Source: Aphis gossypii
Lineage: Eukaryota; Arthropoda; Insecta; Hemiptera; Aphididae
Assembly (NCBI RefSeq): GCF_020184175.1
Contig: NW_026083287.1
Coordinates: 1 to 64,000 of the forward strand
DNA: 64,000 nucleotides
Direction of reading: 5' to 3'
Shown: positions 11,300 to 24,900 of the stretch, in pieces
Layout: the number at the start of each line of letters is the position of its first letter
Position numbering within the stretch: the first letter of the stretch is position 1
Translations under genes and position numbers: made by a program
Notes under the pieces: model-generated
Told to the model about the DNA's origin: nothing
Databases searched by the model: none
The model's input: the letters and a program-made list of their open reading frames with translations, nothing else

Positions 11300-13560
11300 A
11301 TGGTCATTCTCTCATGGGTGTTAAAAGTTCTATTTTCATCATCAATTTTACGTTTTGTTGCGGACATTATTAAGCACTATAAAAACACGAAAATAATAAA
11401 TCCAACGACAGCACGATACGAATGTACAATTTGTACAAACAGGTATGGTTTAATAGCTATACGTAAACATACGTGTGTATATACATATTACATGATATTT
11501 AGACATTTAATGATGTTCAATACCAGATAAGTGATAACAATAATTACATAGATAAGATAGGCTATACAGATTACCTATGTCATATAAATTATAGAGTATC
11601 TGAGTATAGACTAGACAATTAACTTTAAAATTTTAAGACGTAATTTGGAAATAATACAGATGAATTTAATTAATAAATAAATTTTATTAAATTATAAATA
11701 AAATATGTATTATATTATTGACAATCATATTTAGAAAAATAATAAAAAAAATACTGAAATTACATTTTAGGTGTGCTTAGATCTCATATACTGGTATATG
11801 ATCTAAGAAGGTATAGGTATGTGTAATTAAAGATTGATAATTTTCATTAGCTGAGTTCGAGTGTCTAGCGTCTAGCTAGTAGCTATGGATTAGTCTTTAC
11901 TCATTCTGTATCAGAAAGAGTACATAGGAAATCGGAAAACGATAGAATATTTCGCAATATTATAGGTACACCATCGTTATTTATGGGTATACAATTCAGA
12001 TATTGCTCACTCGCACACGGGATTTTACTTGTCAAAAACGAATAAAATTGACATTTTCAATAACCTCGCTGAAACAATACAAGGGTTTCAAGTTTAAATC
12101 ATAGAATGTAATAAATGTTTACTGTACGGGACGGGAGCATAATAATAGTAATAAGTACGCGTGCCCGGCCACCGACTACTTCGTACGCCGCACTCATACA
12201 CCGAACGACCTGTGTATGTGTGTATATGTGTATACAGCGACTCAAAGGAAGTGGATGGAGTCGCCGAGCAAGACTAGAAAGTGCTAATGTGTGGTGGTGT
12301 GTGTATGTGTGTATATATGAGTGGGTGTGTGGAAACTTAAATGCTAAAGAAAAAGGTAAGTAATAATATAAATAAAATGGTAAAACAATTTGATAGAGGG
12401 CAATATAATATAATAATAAAAAAATCTGCGGCCTCTTTGGCACAACAGGTAAAAATAGTTTGGCACAGCCGACAATAATAATAATAATAATAATACCAAT
12501 ACAATATTTTAATAAAAATAGTAGTATAAAATAATTCACAGATCGTCGGTGCTCAGCTGGCCAGATGCTACCTAGACTATTATAATTTCACACGCACAGA
12601 CACAAATAATTGAAATAATACACGAAAAAATATTAAATAAGATGATTAGCGCCGCCAAAAATTCAATAACAAAGATAAAATAAAATAAAAAAAGTGGCGA
12701 TTCGCGCTCACAACAATGATAATAAATAGTGGCGATTTGCGCACACGAATTACAACTTGCAAAAATTTAAACCGACTGTTAGCACACGACAGAAAAATGC
12801 GTTGATGCATTAACGATGGAGAAAGACTGAAATTAATTATAATAATACTAACGGACGGCGGACAACGGACGATAAGGTGCCATTGCATAAAATTATTATA
12901 AATTCACAAGACACAAATAATTAAACAAGATTAATATAAAAATAACGGCTGGAACTCGTGAATGTGTGTGTGTTTGAGTCGGCCGGCGAGTAGTTAGGGC
13001 AATGATAATACCTGTCTATTGTGACCGGAGGGCGCGTGCTTATTATGCCTTTATTAAACGGCGTCAACATTTACGGTTTGCGTATTTTCGTATAGTTAGG
13101 TAAAATAATATATGTACTTTTTCGTTTTAAAATCATTGAATCATATTATTTTTCACCAAGATAAACTTATTTTATATTTTTTGGTCCCATGTATAAGTAT
13201 AAGTAGATATACTTCCTACATTGTTATCTACACTTCTCATTGACCACCTGACCTATGGTTTTGGCAACAATTAATGTTATAAACTAAGTAAGTTCCTATA
13301 CATCTCCTATTTATAACAGGTAAATTACTAGGTATTTAATTGAACTAAAAGTATTAAATATAATCACGTCGGCTACACTCTCAAATAATTGTTATAACCA
13401 CATTTTAAAGAGTTTGAATATTGATATTTAAAAGAAAAAAAAACATTTTTGCATAGTCAGTATAGTGACTATATTACTATAATGACTATTGTAATTATTA
13501 GTAATTAGTATTATTTTTGAAATAATTTTAATGATACATTTTATTTGTATGTGTAACTAT
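11300..13560. other. Repeat-rich DNA without a convincing gene
   Basis: Open frames here (11300, and both strands at 12099-12539) are low-complexity: TGTGTATG-rich microsatellite, an ATA repeat at 12476-12495, and near-complementary frames over each other. Related pieces recur locally (ACACAAATAATT at 12601 and 12911; AGTGGCGATT at 12692 and 12728). The stretch 12130-13080 is CpG-richer than its flanks. No splice-compatible coding chain was found. Confidence 0.4.
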
Positions 13561-13570
13561 ATATAATAGA

Positions 13571-13930
13571 CTAGCCGACCTGTCACAGCTTCACCTATGA
13601 TGGGTTGTTTATTTTGCCTTCAGACGATGATATATAAAATTTTTTATTCAAATTTTATCGTTTACTGTGATCGGTAACTGGTAAGTAAGTATAAAAAATG
13701 GTTAATAGAACCGTATTGATATGTTTCTATCGGTATTATTGATAAATATATTTTTATTAAAAATGGGAACATGAAAATAAAATTCCCCTCTCCCACCTCT
13801 CCGACAAAAAAATTAAATATCGGGCGATATGGTGACATTCAAGAAAATATTTAGTACAACTCTGTGAAAACAAAATGGAAAAAAGATAAATAATTTTGTC
13901 ATAAAATGGTAACATAAAAAAGGCCTGTTA
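13571..13930. repeat. Dispersed repeat with ACTAGCCGA end, copy 1
   Basis: Starts ACTAGCCGACCTGTCACAGC, like the ACTAGCCGAG end at 44404. The part 13700-13845 (ATGGGAACATGAAAATAAAA, CTCTCCCACCTCTCCGAC) matches 45210-45345 in reverse orientation. It is non-coding. This type of end is seen in widely dispersed insect repeats; the exact class is not identified. Confidence 0.6.
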
Positions 13931-14604
13931 TCCTGGACCTCGCGACTTCATTTTATATAGTAGTATCATTGATTCAATATAAAATATTTAATATTAAATA
14001 ATAAATAAAATATTAAAATATAAAAAAAAAAATAAAACATAAAATATTAATATTAATTAATTTTTTAATTTTTTAATATTTGTATATTTAATCAATGGTA
14101 GTATAGAAATGGATATAGATTTAATACGAATATTGGATATACATATTGTTGTTTCACGTGCAATAAACTTCTCGGGATTACGCCGATATCAAACATAATG
14201 CAATTTGACGAACAAAAGGCCAGGTTGCAGGTTACTGGAAAGCCGTTTATCGCACGTGCACTAACATGTATAACGTATAATATTCGTATCCGCAGTGCCC
14301 TACAATATGTTCATAATATTATATTTTATAGGGATACAATAATGTACATATTGTTTATTTAAATTAATAATAATACTAGGGCTAGGATTTATATGCAATA
14401 AAAAATTGTAAAATATGCATTTTATTTACCAAAATATGCAAAAACAATTTTTTAATATTTCTAGAGTATTATTATTTATTAGAATTCAAAATTTATTATT
14501 ATTACATTAAAATATTAAATATTAGTTTATATTTTATTATTATTACATGCTACTAATACTATGATGTGTTAAAAATGATTGAATGAAAAAAAAAATGATT
14601 TCGT

Positions 14605-14880
14605 AAAAATTTAAAATTCAAACGCTCATAACATTTTTCCTATAGTGAGCTGGCTTCGAGTTTTCTCGATAGCTATTTGAACGAATATTTATGGAAAACT
14701 TAATGTTGAATTTTTTAACCTTAGATATAAATACAAAAATTTTTATGAATTTTCAACTACAACTTTACTAACACATTATTGTAAAATCAATACATTTATC
14801 ACTTCGTTCAGACTTTAAAATAAAAAAAATATTAAAAATACAAAACGGAATGATTTTACAATAATATGTTTTTTATGTTT
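14605..14880. repeat. Fragment of abundant dispersed repeat
   Basis: Contains AACGCTCATAACATTTTTCC, CTTCGAGTTTTCTCG and TTGTAAAATCAATACATTTA followed by CTTCGTTCAGA. The last part recurs at 40690-40725. It belongs with the repeat family at 40363-40700 and 46890-47445. Confidence 0.5.
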
Positions 14881-15102
14881 GTGTAAGACATGATGTCTTC
14901 ATCTTTTGGGACAGCAAAAATGCTTTAAAAGATTAACTAACTTTTAAGAGTGAATTTTTGTTAACAATTGGATATAATTGTTTTAATTAAGAAAAAAAAA
15001 AAAAAAAACAAGAAATTTTAAGTAAAATCAATTTTCAACAAAATATTCGATATTGTTTATTTTAGTGTAACTCGCTTCCAAAAAAGTCTTTGCAAGTCAA
15101 AG

Positions 15103-15310
15103 GCCGAGGCTATACACGGCGTTTTCCGTAGAATTGAAAATGCATTTTTATTTCTTTGGCGTTCGCCGGCTAAAACACAAGCCGACCGGCGTTTTCCGCC
15201 GTAGATTAAAACGCGACGTGTTACGTCCATCATGTATTGCTACTCCGATATAAACTAACGCATTTTCAATTCGACGGAATACGCGGCGGAAACGCCGTGT
15301 TAGCCTCGGC
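15103..15310. mobile_element. MITE with long GC-rich terminal inverted repeats
   Basis: The left end GCCGAGGCTATACACGGCG continues to GAATTGAAAATGC; the right end is the inverted form (GCATTTTCAATTCGACGG, then GCCGTGTTAGCCTCGGC). Arms are about 45 bases with small differences; the centre contains two further GGCGTT..CCG motifs. No clear target duplication, so the superfamily is uncertain. The minus-strand open frame at 15148-15333 is only the element itself. Confidence 0.75.
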
Positions 15311-15599
15311 TTAAATATCACGCCAATGCCCAATAACTCTGCGTGCGCACAAATGAATAATTAATTCAACTTAAAATAAACAAAATAAATATAAAATATT
15401 ATACCCAATATATATGTATATTTAAAATTCAAATATAGTAGAATAACTATTAACTATAAATAGTCCAAAAAATAAACTACCTATAGTCCGTACAACAAAA
15501 AATGGCCGGTGACCATTTTCACTCAGTGGTACTCCCAAAACTAATTGCCGCCTTTGACACGATTGCAGTGCGGTGCAGTTTGAGAGCCCATGGGTTGCA

Positions 15600-16540
15600 G
15601 CCGGTTTATATGGCGAGCGGGAGTCACCGGTAATTTTCGTTGCGCGGATAGTTAAAGTATATGATTTTCATGAATCACCTACTTCATATTTTGACGAACA
15701 TTCGTAGGTATAATCCATGAACTACCTATAGTTAATTCGTAAAATTATGGAATTCAACACTTTTAACTGTAACACTTTACTAAATTATATTATGCGTTCG
15801 GGTACCAATCGCTTCGTCGGCGAGTAAGACGGCTGGCGAGTGGATATGCGACGCTTGTGGACACGATGCAACCAAAGCCGCCCGCAGAAATTTTTCTCGG
15901 GGGGGGGGGGGCAGCGAGAAAACAATACACTTATCATAAATTCTGTTTTTTATTTTTTTTATATTTAAACAAATTATCCTAAAAAGCGGGGGGGGGCGTG
16001 GCCCCCCCCCCCTGCGGGCGGCCTTGGATGCAACAACGCGAACGATAAATATTAAGTGAAAATAATTATCGATGCTCCGCCAAAGGCCGGCAACGAAAAC
16101 AAGTGTCGACGGGCACGACTCGATCGCACGCGACGCTGGCGAGTGACATAATAGCGTTGACGAAACACTCACGCGCATTTTGACGGACGTCAAACGAATA
16201 AATTATAAAATGATACACACGACAGTTCGGCAAAGGCCGATCGCAACAACACGTGTTCGAGTGTAAAACGGCATTACGCGAGACCGTGACGATTAAAAAA
16301 AGACAACGGGCGATCGGTGACCGTCAAGCTCGGGTGACCGAGATAGAACTACAGAAGGCGCAAAACACCGACGGATGACGGAGACGTAAAAGCGAGATAA
16401 CGACGACGATCGTGTACGATCGACGAACGGGTAATAAGACGAGCGGAAGGGGGACGAGAAAAAGCTCTCAGCTGAGGTTTGACTGCACGCGCGAGCGGGA
16501 ACCGAACCCATCGGGCCAGACGGAAATTCAACTTCGGACG
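15600..16540. other. CpG-rich patch in AT-rich DNA, possible promoter or exon
   Basis: This stretch has many CG dinucleotides (TCGCACGCGACGC, GACGACGACGATCG, GCGCGAGCGGGAACCG) against strongly AT-rich flanks. Minus-strand open frames (15780-16193, 16293-16511, 16349-16531) run through it, partly over a MITE at 15873. None resembles a known protein. It may be the 5' end of an unrecognised gene or a remnant of a GC-richer repeat. Confidence 0.35.
15873..16026. mobile_element. Short hAT MITE with 8-bp target duplication
   Basis: Ends are CAAAGCCGCCCGCAG and the inverted CTGCGGGCGGCCTTG, flanked by GATGCAAC on both sides (15865-15872 and 16027-16034). The inside carries homopolymer runs of G and C near the two ends, so the element can fold on itself. 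With 154 bp and no ORF it is non-autonomous. Confidence 0.88.
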
Positions 16541-17234
16541 TTTGTAGTTCCGTACAAAATATATATTATATTAATTTACTCAATACATTATGATATGGGT
16601 AAATTAAAAATACACGGTTTAGACAGATCAAAATATTACAATGCTATCATTGTCATTAAAATTATCCATAGATAATGTTATGCATACATCATAAAATATA
16701 TCTATATATTATGTTATAATAATATAAAATATTATATATAGTCAAAGAATTAGTTTTCTTATGAAATAAAATATCAATACAGGGTTCAGATAAAATATCT
16801 ATTAATAATACCTATTACCTATTATCTATATCATATAATTAACAATAACCATGAATTACTCATTATAATTTATAGCTTATACTGTTTGTATATGATTTAT
16901 TCGAAAATGTTGTAATGATAAAACCACTGTACTAATACCCTCTGTTTTTTTCGGGATAATCTAATTTTTTTATTTTTTATTTTACAAACATTGTTACCTA
17001 ATTTTTTTTTTTACAAATATACTTTTCAAAATTGTTGTTAGATAGTAATAACATTTAGCATTGTTATGACTGAATGCATATTGACCAAACTGCAGTAATA
17101 CACTGATATTATTTAGTAGATAGGTACCTATTTTGTAATAATTAATATCAATCGATATATTTTTCGTTTATACACCAGAATTCACAATATAAAATATTAT
17201 ACAAAATAACTTTTAAATAATACAAAATAAGTAC

Positions 17235-17418
17235 CAGTGGCGTGGTTAACGGTAGTTTATGACGTCTAGGCATCATTGTGAAGATTTTGCTTGGAGGGTG
17301 AGGTGGTTGGAAATTTGAATACACAATTTTTTATCAATAACATAAAATTAAAATAAAAATATATAGGCAATGAAAAAATAAGTTGTACTGTTGTATATCA
17401 TGGTTCACAACGCCACTG
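17235..17418. mobile_element. hAT MITE with CAGTGGCGT ends
   Basis: CAGTGGCGTGGTTAAC at the left end and GTTCACAACGCCACTG at the right end are near-perfect inverted repeats of a type common in insect hAT elements. The 8 bases on each side (ATAAGTAC and GTAGGTAA) agree at five positions, which fits an old target duplication. Non-coding. Confidence 0.75.
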
Positions 17419-17989
17419 GTAGGTAATATTAACATTGTAGGTAACAATTATTTAATTATTATATGATACATATTGGCCTAAATTATAATATTCGAAGAGA
17501 AATCTAAATTCAACAATAGTAATATGGGTACAATTATTTTAAAAACCTTCGTTTTTATAATACTCTTTATCATTTTTACACCAAAATGAAAGATTTAAAA
17601 AATAAATAATAAGAGATTTGTTCCGTGGACCATCGATGTATAACGTCGTGCAGTTGACCGCCACCGCCTATTCACGTATGGACAGGATACTTGGAAAGAA
17701 AAAAAACATATAAACGTGTTTCACCTCAGCCTGGAATAAAAAAACCAGTTTCAGTATGTTAGAAAAGGACACGAGCGTCAGGAGCGCTGCCGTCCTATTG
17801 TTCGTAGTCCAGACATTTGTTAAAGACTAGTGACCGTCGCATTCGCTATCTACGTACGTGTCGACTCGGTCCATAGTTAGTCCGTGTGTTTTTTACTCGT
17901 GTTTTTTTTAAAATCTTACTTTATAAAATGTTGTTAAATTAACTATAAACAAAAAAAAACACAACGGTTCAACAATCGTATATTCTGAA

Positions 17990-19535
17990 ATGGATCTCTC
18001 ATCATGTTTTGATAGATTTATATGGTCATGTATTGAAGAAGTCAAAACAAATTCTCAGATGGTATCTAATTTAAGTACCTCAAACATAGGAGAAATTCGC
18101 CCTGCGAGAAATCAATCTTGTTTACCACCTCCACCGGATTATTATGGTCCGCAACCGCTTGATATTTCTATACCTAAATTATTAAAACTCGATAATTGCT
18201 TCAATGCCAATAACAATTCAAATTTGAGTCATCAAATCGTCCAAACGCCAAATAACAGTGCTTCATCAAGTGACTTAAAATATGTAAATAAAATGCCTTA
18301 TAAAAAGTTCTTATGCAATTGGTCGGTGAAGGTCATGGAAATAAAATTGAAGAATGACAATACAAAATTCATTGTCGAACTACGAGGTAAATAAGTTATA
18401 TTTATTTTTTAAATTTGCATCACAACAAAAATATAATAAAAATTTTGTTTAACTATAAAACTTTTTTGGATTTTTAGTAATCATTAATTAGTAAAGTATA
18501 TTATAAAAATTGCAAACCTTTTTTGGGTCGTGCCAAATTTTTCCAATAAAGGTTTTGAAAAATTTTCACGTGCCCAAAAGAAATCATATTTTTTAAGGAT
18601 AAAGATAGGAATGTTATACATTTTTTAAATAATTTATAAATAGCATAATTTTTTATAATTTAAATTTTTCGCATGACATTTAAATTTAACCAACGGTTCG
18701 CTACCCCAGTTGTACTATAATACCTAACATTTAGTATTCTAAGTACAGCAATCTTTTGAATACCGATTTGTAATAGACTAAATTAGTAGTTCTAAAAATG
18801 GTTATTCTTTGTCCTATATATATATATAAATTTGATGGCATTACATTATTTATTTAAGAAATTGTTAATGCTAATATAACTTAAGATAAGTAGAATTATT
18901 CGATCAAATAGATAAATTAGCTTAATATCTGATAGTATAGAATCTGTATAATATATTAATTGTACAGTTTAGAATATAATACAATCAATACCTTTTATAA
19001 ATTATTTTTAATTTTTCTTATGTATTTTTTAGGAACTTGGATATCAAAAGATCGTCACAGAACAATAAATGAAAATCACTTTGCTGGTTTTTTAGATTTT
19101 GTAGTATCAAAAAATCTCATTAAAACTAGTCATGGATTATACGAGCTAACTGGGCCAATCGCTAACGCATCTTCAGATAATTTGTATCGTGCGTGTTTAG
19201 AAATTAATGGTCTTCCAAGGACTTGGAAATATATTTTAACACAATTCCCTAGTAAATTTAATAATTTCAATAAAAAGTTGGGAATAAGAAGAAAATATGT
19301 AACCAACTGTTTAGTGCAAGAAATGATGACTAAGAGTTATAAGTTTGTTGAAAAATTACTGCAAGTAACAAATCCAATGGTTGACTCATTGGAAGTTGTG
19401 GATTTCGGTATCACAAAGGTATGTTTTAATGTTTTAATACTATTAGGTTACATATTTAAAATACTTAAGTAATTACTAATATGCATGTTCCAACTAACTA
19501 ATAGTATTGAATCTTTATAATAGGTACCTAACTAA
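17990..19535 (+). CDS. SANTA-domain protein, second paralogue (two or three exons)
   Basis: Exons 17990-18386 and 19033-19418 join in phase 1 (donor cgag|GTAAAT, acceptor TTTTTTAG), the same intron position and phase as in the gene at 4331. A short last exon 19524-19535 (acceptor TAATAG) would give about 264 residues; without that splice the frame stops at 19470-19472. Residues 1-108 are polar with a PPPP run; the SANTA domain spans about 109-201: CNWSVKVMEIK (Trp111), VELRGTWISKDRHR across the junction, KTSHGLYELTGPIANAS, and GLPRTWKYIL (Trp197). A 23-codon segment present in the copy at 2164 and conserved in the 4331 gene (LLRRLFVKK-like) is missing in frame. No Myb/SANT domain is seen. Centromere-factor ancestry is inferred from the domain; expression is unproven. 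Confidence 0.65.
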
Positions 19536-21900
19536 AATTATGATCAGCATATTTAAATATTTACATACAATTACATCTCGTTTATTTATGTGTATCTATA
19601 AATTATCTTTGTTGAGAAAGTTTTTAACGTTTCTCATTAAAAAAAAAAAAAAATGAAACAAATTAATGTTTTATATCTTATTTTAATTAATTTTATAGGT
19701 AGATAACTAATTACAATAACTATTTTTAAAAACAGTACATTAGTATTATTGAAACTCCTTAATGTCCTTACTAATCCAATAATTTCAATAATACTATACA
19801 AAACTGCATAATACTTACACAAATAACTCATTGCTTACATAATATATGATTATCAATATTCAACTATAGTTTCTTAAAATTTTAAATTTTAGATCCTTAA
19901 ACAATAATGTTTTTAATAACTGCTAGAGCTAAATGGATTATTATTTGTAAAAAAATGTTGACAGCATTCAAAAATATTATAAAAGGTTTATGCAGTTATA
20001 TGAAAATAAACTATAGGTATTAGGTAGTATATAAATATCTGTGTTCAATTTATTTCAAATGATTTGAATGATTTATGTGGTAGTCAGTGGCACAAGTTAA
20101 CACTTATAATGAGTAATGAAAATATAAACTGTATTAGCGATTAAATTGGTATCTTGTATTATAATAATACCATTTAAGACTGTAAATTATTAAATATTCA
20201 TTTCTAGTACCTACCAGTTGGTAATTCATATTTTATCATCATATTATAATCTTTCATGAATCATTAATAAATATATAAATACTTACTAAGAATTGGAAAA
20301 TTCTTAAGTCAAGTATATTGTTGAAATTTGTTTTTTATTTTTATCAATTTTAAAAAATAATTTAGGTATTGTAATTTTTCTTTTATCAATTTATTATAAA
20401 ATAAATTAAAATACCATAAAATCCTTAATACATTTTTTCTTTTAAAAAAATATGTATACAGTAATAATAATAACTATTATATTTTAGTTACAGAAAAAAA
20501 TACCTGCACTTGATAAAAGACTCAATGATTGTTGAAAAAAGAAAAAGCAAATGTAAATGTAAATATCACCTGCATACACATTTTAATTTGATGATTCTAA
20601 CAATATAAATAAATTTCTAAAATTAATATAACTATATTTAAACTTTTGTAAGAGTATCATGTAAAATTGATTTTTTTTATTATCATTAACTTCCATTATA
20701 GATATTTACATTTCAAATACATTTTTAAAACTAATATTTAAAATTGTGTAGTTCCGAAAAACTTTTTTTAAATTAAATATAAAAATTTAAAAAATATTAT
20801 AAGTTTAATTTAATATTTTTAACATTTTAAGTAAATTAAAAATTAATAAAACTCTCTACAAAAATTTAGATATTAATGTATGTAATTTTTTTTTAATTTA
20901 AGTTAGTATATAAGTATATAATTTACTAATTATTTACTTTATTGTAGAAAGAACATGTTTGTATTCATTTTTTTAAAGAATTTTGGTTTTTGAATCAAGT
21001 AATTTTTTATGAATTTTTAGGTTTCATCATTTTTAAAAATATTTTATTATGTGTCTATTTATAATATTATTATTTTATTAACTATTATATATTATGTGTA
21101 TAAAATAAAAATGGTTTTTTTTCTTTTTAATGCTTTGTACTAATTTAATCTACCTAATTGTATCCTACAATCTTTGAAATATTTGTGAATATTTGTAACA
21201 TTTTTTGATGTGCATAAAATTATAAATATTTTATTGATTTTTTGAGAAATTATTATATTCTATAAATAACAATGAATTATTTATGAAATAGTTTCAGTGA
21301 ATCTATTTTATAATATAGACAAGTAAATAGAACAAATCTTGTACCATTTAACGATAGTTTTAGACATTTCCGGTCTAAAAAAATAGAGTTGTGTTAAAAT
21401 TACAATTATTGGAAGACAAATAAAAATATAATTTATAACTTATCTTGCATATTCATTATAATGTAGTTTCAATGCACAATATCCTCTTTAAACCTATATG
21501 GCGCACAAGGCTCTGTGAACTGTATCTCTGTGATGGATACCGTAAGGTTTAGTTTTTAGCGTCTAATTATCATCATTATTTTCTTAGTAAGCATATTGGG
21601 AGTCGGAACTCAGAAGATGGTATTTTACGCCAATTGTATGCCTTGTATATTACTATTTTAGTACAAATTATGTAATTTGCACCAAATTATACGAATATAA
21701 CATGTATTTTGCACAATATCTAAAAATTAATTTTGTTAATTTATGCCACAACAGAAAACGAAATAGATTAATGATTATACAATCTGCGCCACACTTTTAA
21801 CATCAATTTTTAGAATTTATCAGCTAATAAATTTACTAATATTGCAACAGCTGTACGATAATACAGACCACATGCCTGATTTAGATTAATCTAATCTAAA
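18667..21900. repeat. Paralogous block, copy 2 (SANTA exon 2 and flanks)
   Basis: Counterpart of 1790-3750. Homology starts inside intron 1 of the 17990 gene, covers exon 2 and the downstream sequence to 20178, breaks, and resumes at about 21556 (TAATTATCATCATTATTTTC) until about 21900. This shows that the damaged exon at 2164 comes from the same duplication as this gene. Confidence 0.85.
20178..21555. other. 1.4-kb segment absent from the paralogous block
   Basis: AT-rich DNA present here and missing between the equivalent positions near 3385 in copy 1. It has no ORF of note and no clear terminal repeats, so either it was inserted here or it was deleted from copy 1. Confidence 0.5.
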
Positions 21901-21904
21901 AAAA

Positions 21905-24900
21905 AATATATAAAGAATACAGACGAAAGAAAATTGATAGAAAAATCTTAGTTACAAGTATAAAAAAGGTGAATAATTATTTAAGTTTAATAATTATAAT
22001 ATAATATCTAAATTAACTATAATACTATTATAAGTATTATTATAGGTATGTTGCTTTAAACATAAATATCATCATATGAATAACAATTTATTGAACAATG
22101 TACATAAAGTATGTATAATACGTATAGTTTATAGACATTCATTTATGATTTTTGTTTTTTTTTTTTATTTATATACATATACTAAGTACGTACTTTAAAA
22201 TAATTAAAAAAAATGAAATGAAACTATTAAATAAACTTGATTGACCAATGGTTAAAAATAGTAAAATATATAGGTAATATGTTAATCTGTAAAAAAAAAA
22301 ATTATTCAGTTATTTTAAAGTGGTGTAAATTACGCCATGATGCTATTTTATCTATCTAGTTTTATGTGGAGCAAACTACAGACTTAAAAAGTTGCACAAA
22401 TTATCAAAACTAATTTTTAGATGTGGTGCAAATTAAATAAATATATTTTTGTTTTGGCTCAAATTACATATACCTGGCATTTTTTATCAGTTAATTTCAT
22501 TACGCTATTCAAAATATGTACGTTGCAGTTTTGAAGAAATTGTTACAACGAAAAACTTATAATATTACGAATTACGATAATCTAAGTAAATATTGAAATG
22601 CAATGTATAGGTATATTTCAAAATTTGGAGACTTCTGCTGATAAGATACCTATCCAGACAATAAAATTGTAATGTATTAATACAGTAACAGTAGGTATAG
22701 TTATTAGTTTCATAAATAAAATAAATGATTTGAAAACGGTCAAAAAATAATGAATATAGTTATTAATTATTATGCTGTTGAATATCAGCTATTGTTGTCA
22801 AAATTTAAACTATAAAAATGGTCATAAAAAATTAATTTAACTTTCAAATAAACTTTTTTCTCCTGTTATAGGTTGAAAAAATGAGGAATCTTTTGATACA
22901 CAAAGAATTATTTTTATATTAAATAGGTATATAATATAATATTTCTCACTAATTAGTTAATTTTCGTAATTTTGAGGAATTTCGGCAAGATTCTAGTACT
23001 AAACGAACGTTTATAATATTTTTTATAGTCGATAAATGAACAAATTTTGAAGAACTTTGTACCACCCTTGTATTTTTAGTTATTTAGATACTTATAGACA
23101 TAAGAAAATATTTTTAATTATTATGAGTTTTTGTTCGACTCAAAAAATAAATAAATGTAGAAGTGAACGTGTTGCGGGACACGCGTTCGGTCCTTTTCGT
23201 ATGCAGGTAAAATTAATCATTAACGTGCGACAGCCTCTCATTCTCTTTAATTTTGATTATTGATGCAATAAATAACTATATTCGTAAATTTATTCGCAAT
23301 GCTATTTGTGTTTAAAAGATTGTGTTAATCATCACGAGAAATTTTGTCACAGGGTACACGTTATTTACCAAGAACCGCGCGTGCCTCGCTTTTCTCCGAT
23401 TCGGTTTAATAAACATTTATCAGTAATAACATATTATTGTATTGAAGTTATGGTTATATATATATATTATAATATATTATACTTATTACATTGAAGCGTT
23501 TTCAGTTTATTTTTGTTATATTTTATTATTAAATAATTTTATATTGAATAGTAAGTACCAAGTAGTTAAATAATAATAATTTAGTACATCATATTTATAT
23601 GGTACCATATTGTTGTTATCCGCGTTCGACGACGTAGTCATTTCGAGGAAAAAAAATTAAATAAATATCAACGTCCAACACTGAAAATTAACGACTATAT
23701 TTATTATAGTTATCGGTCTCCTTCATTCTCCCTTTCACTTTCCCGTTTCAGTGTTTCACGTGGACGTGCATGCCGTATGGGTGTATCGTACTTACGCGAC
23801 GTATTACAAGTATTGGTGCGGCATCCGATTTTTCTAGGAAAATTTTAAGTTTTTAATTTTAAATTCTATTTATTAGTAAGTCAGTATGATACTATTATAT
23901 CCAGCCAATATTAAGTCAGGCCATTGCGGTACACGGACTGGCTTGACCCATATATAGTTTCGACTACCAATGTATAATAATATAACAGTCATTATATTAC
24001 TTACATTAACATAATAATATTATGTTGGTACAATAATTTTATAATACAATATTTTATATTATAATGCAGGGACGGTAACAACGGCTTTACGATGTAGAAT
24101 GTAGATATAATTTATAGATTTTATTAATAACTATCGGCTGGTGCAAGGATCTTAACAGCAACCTAAATTTTCATGTTTTTTAATTTGTACTTGTTCCATT
24201 CCTAGTGAAACTTCTAACTATAATTCCAGTTTTACAAAGGGCTTTAATAACTGCAGCAAGTACCAACTGCATTTATTTTATTAATAAAGAAATATGCTAC
24301 AGGACACTTGGATTTCTTACTTAGACTATATTAATTATGAATACTAAAGATTATTTATATATCTAAGTATACCTATAACGTACAGTTTATAGTACCTACA
24401 GTAAAAACAATTATGAAATAATAAAGCACGATTAACATTAATAGGTAGTACTAACTTGTGAAATATTAAATCATTTTTTACATCACTTTTACAGTTTTAC
24501 TAGAACAATAATTAAAAGCGCTGCAAAAATTAACCACTGCAATTGTTTTCATAAGAAAATGGAAATTACGTAAAATTATAAAAAAAAACACAATAAAGGA
24601 GCTGTGAAATTGTAAAATCGATCGTAACAAATTGGTTTATAAATTATGTGAGTGCCGGTAAACAAGTATATTATGTACGATACGGCGCACCTATATATAA
24701 TTTGAATAAGGGCCCCAAAAAATAAGAAGTAAGCGACATTTTATTTTGATATTATAACAATTAACAATTCAAAACAAAACTAATTAATAAATAGTGTAGG
24801 TACTCCTAGTACAAAATTAGTTTATTTTTATTGTTTTAAATCATATAAGAAGTAAGAATTAAAGAATATAATATATTTTACACTTTTTTTAAGTCAATAA

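Noticed and set aside
12099..12539. Overlapping open frames on both strands (82 and 146 codons)
   Set aside because: They run over TGTGTATG and ATA simple repeats; the two strands are open together and the peptides are low-complexity.
15148..16531. Several minus-strand frames of 60-137 codons
   Set aside because: They pass through two MITEs and G/C homopolymers; openness comes from the local GC content.
23057..23494. Two short frames with a possible donor at CAG|GTAAAA
   Set aside because: Composition is reasonable but no domain, no matching phase between them and no acceptor that joins them well.
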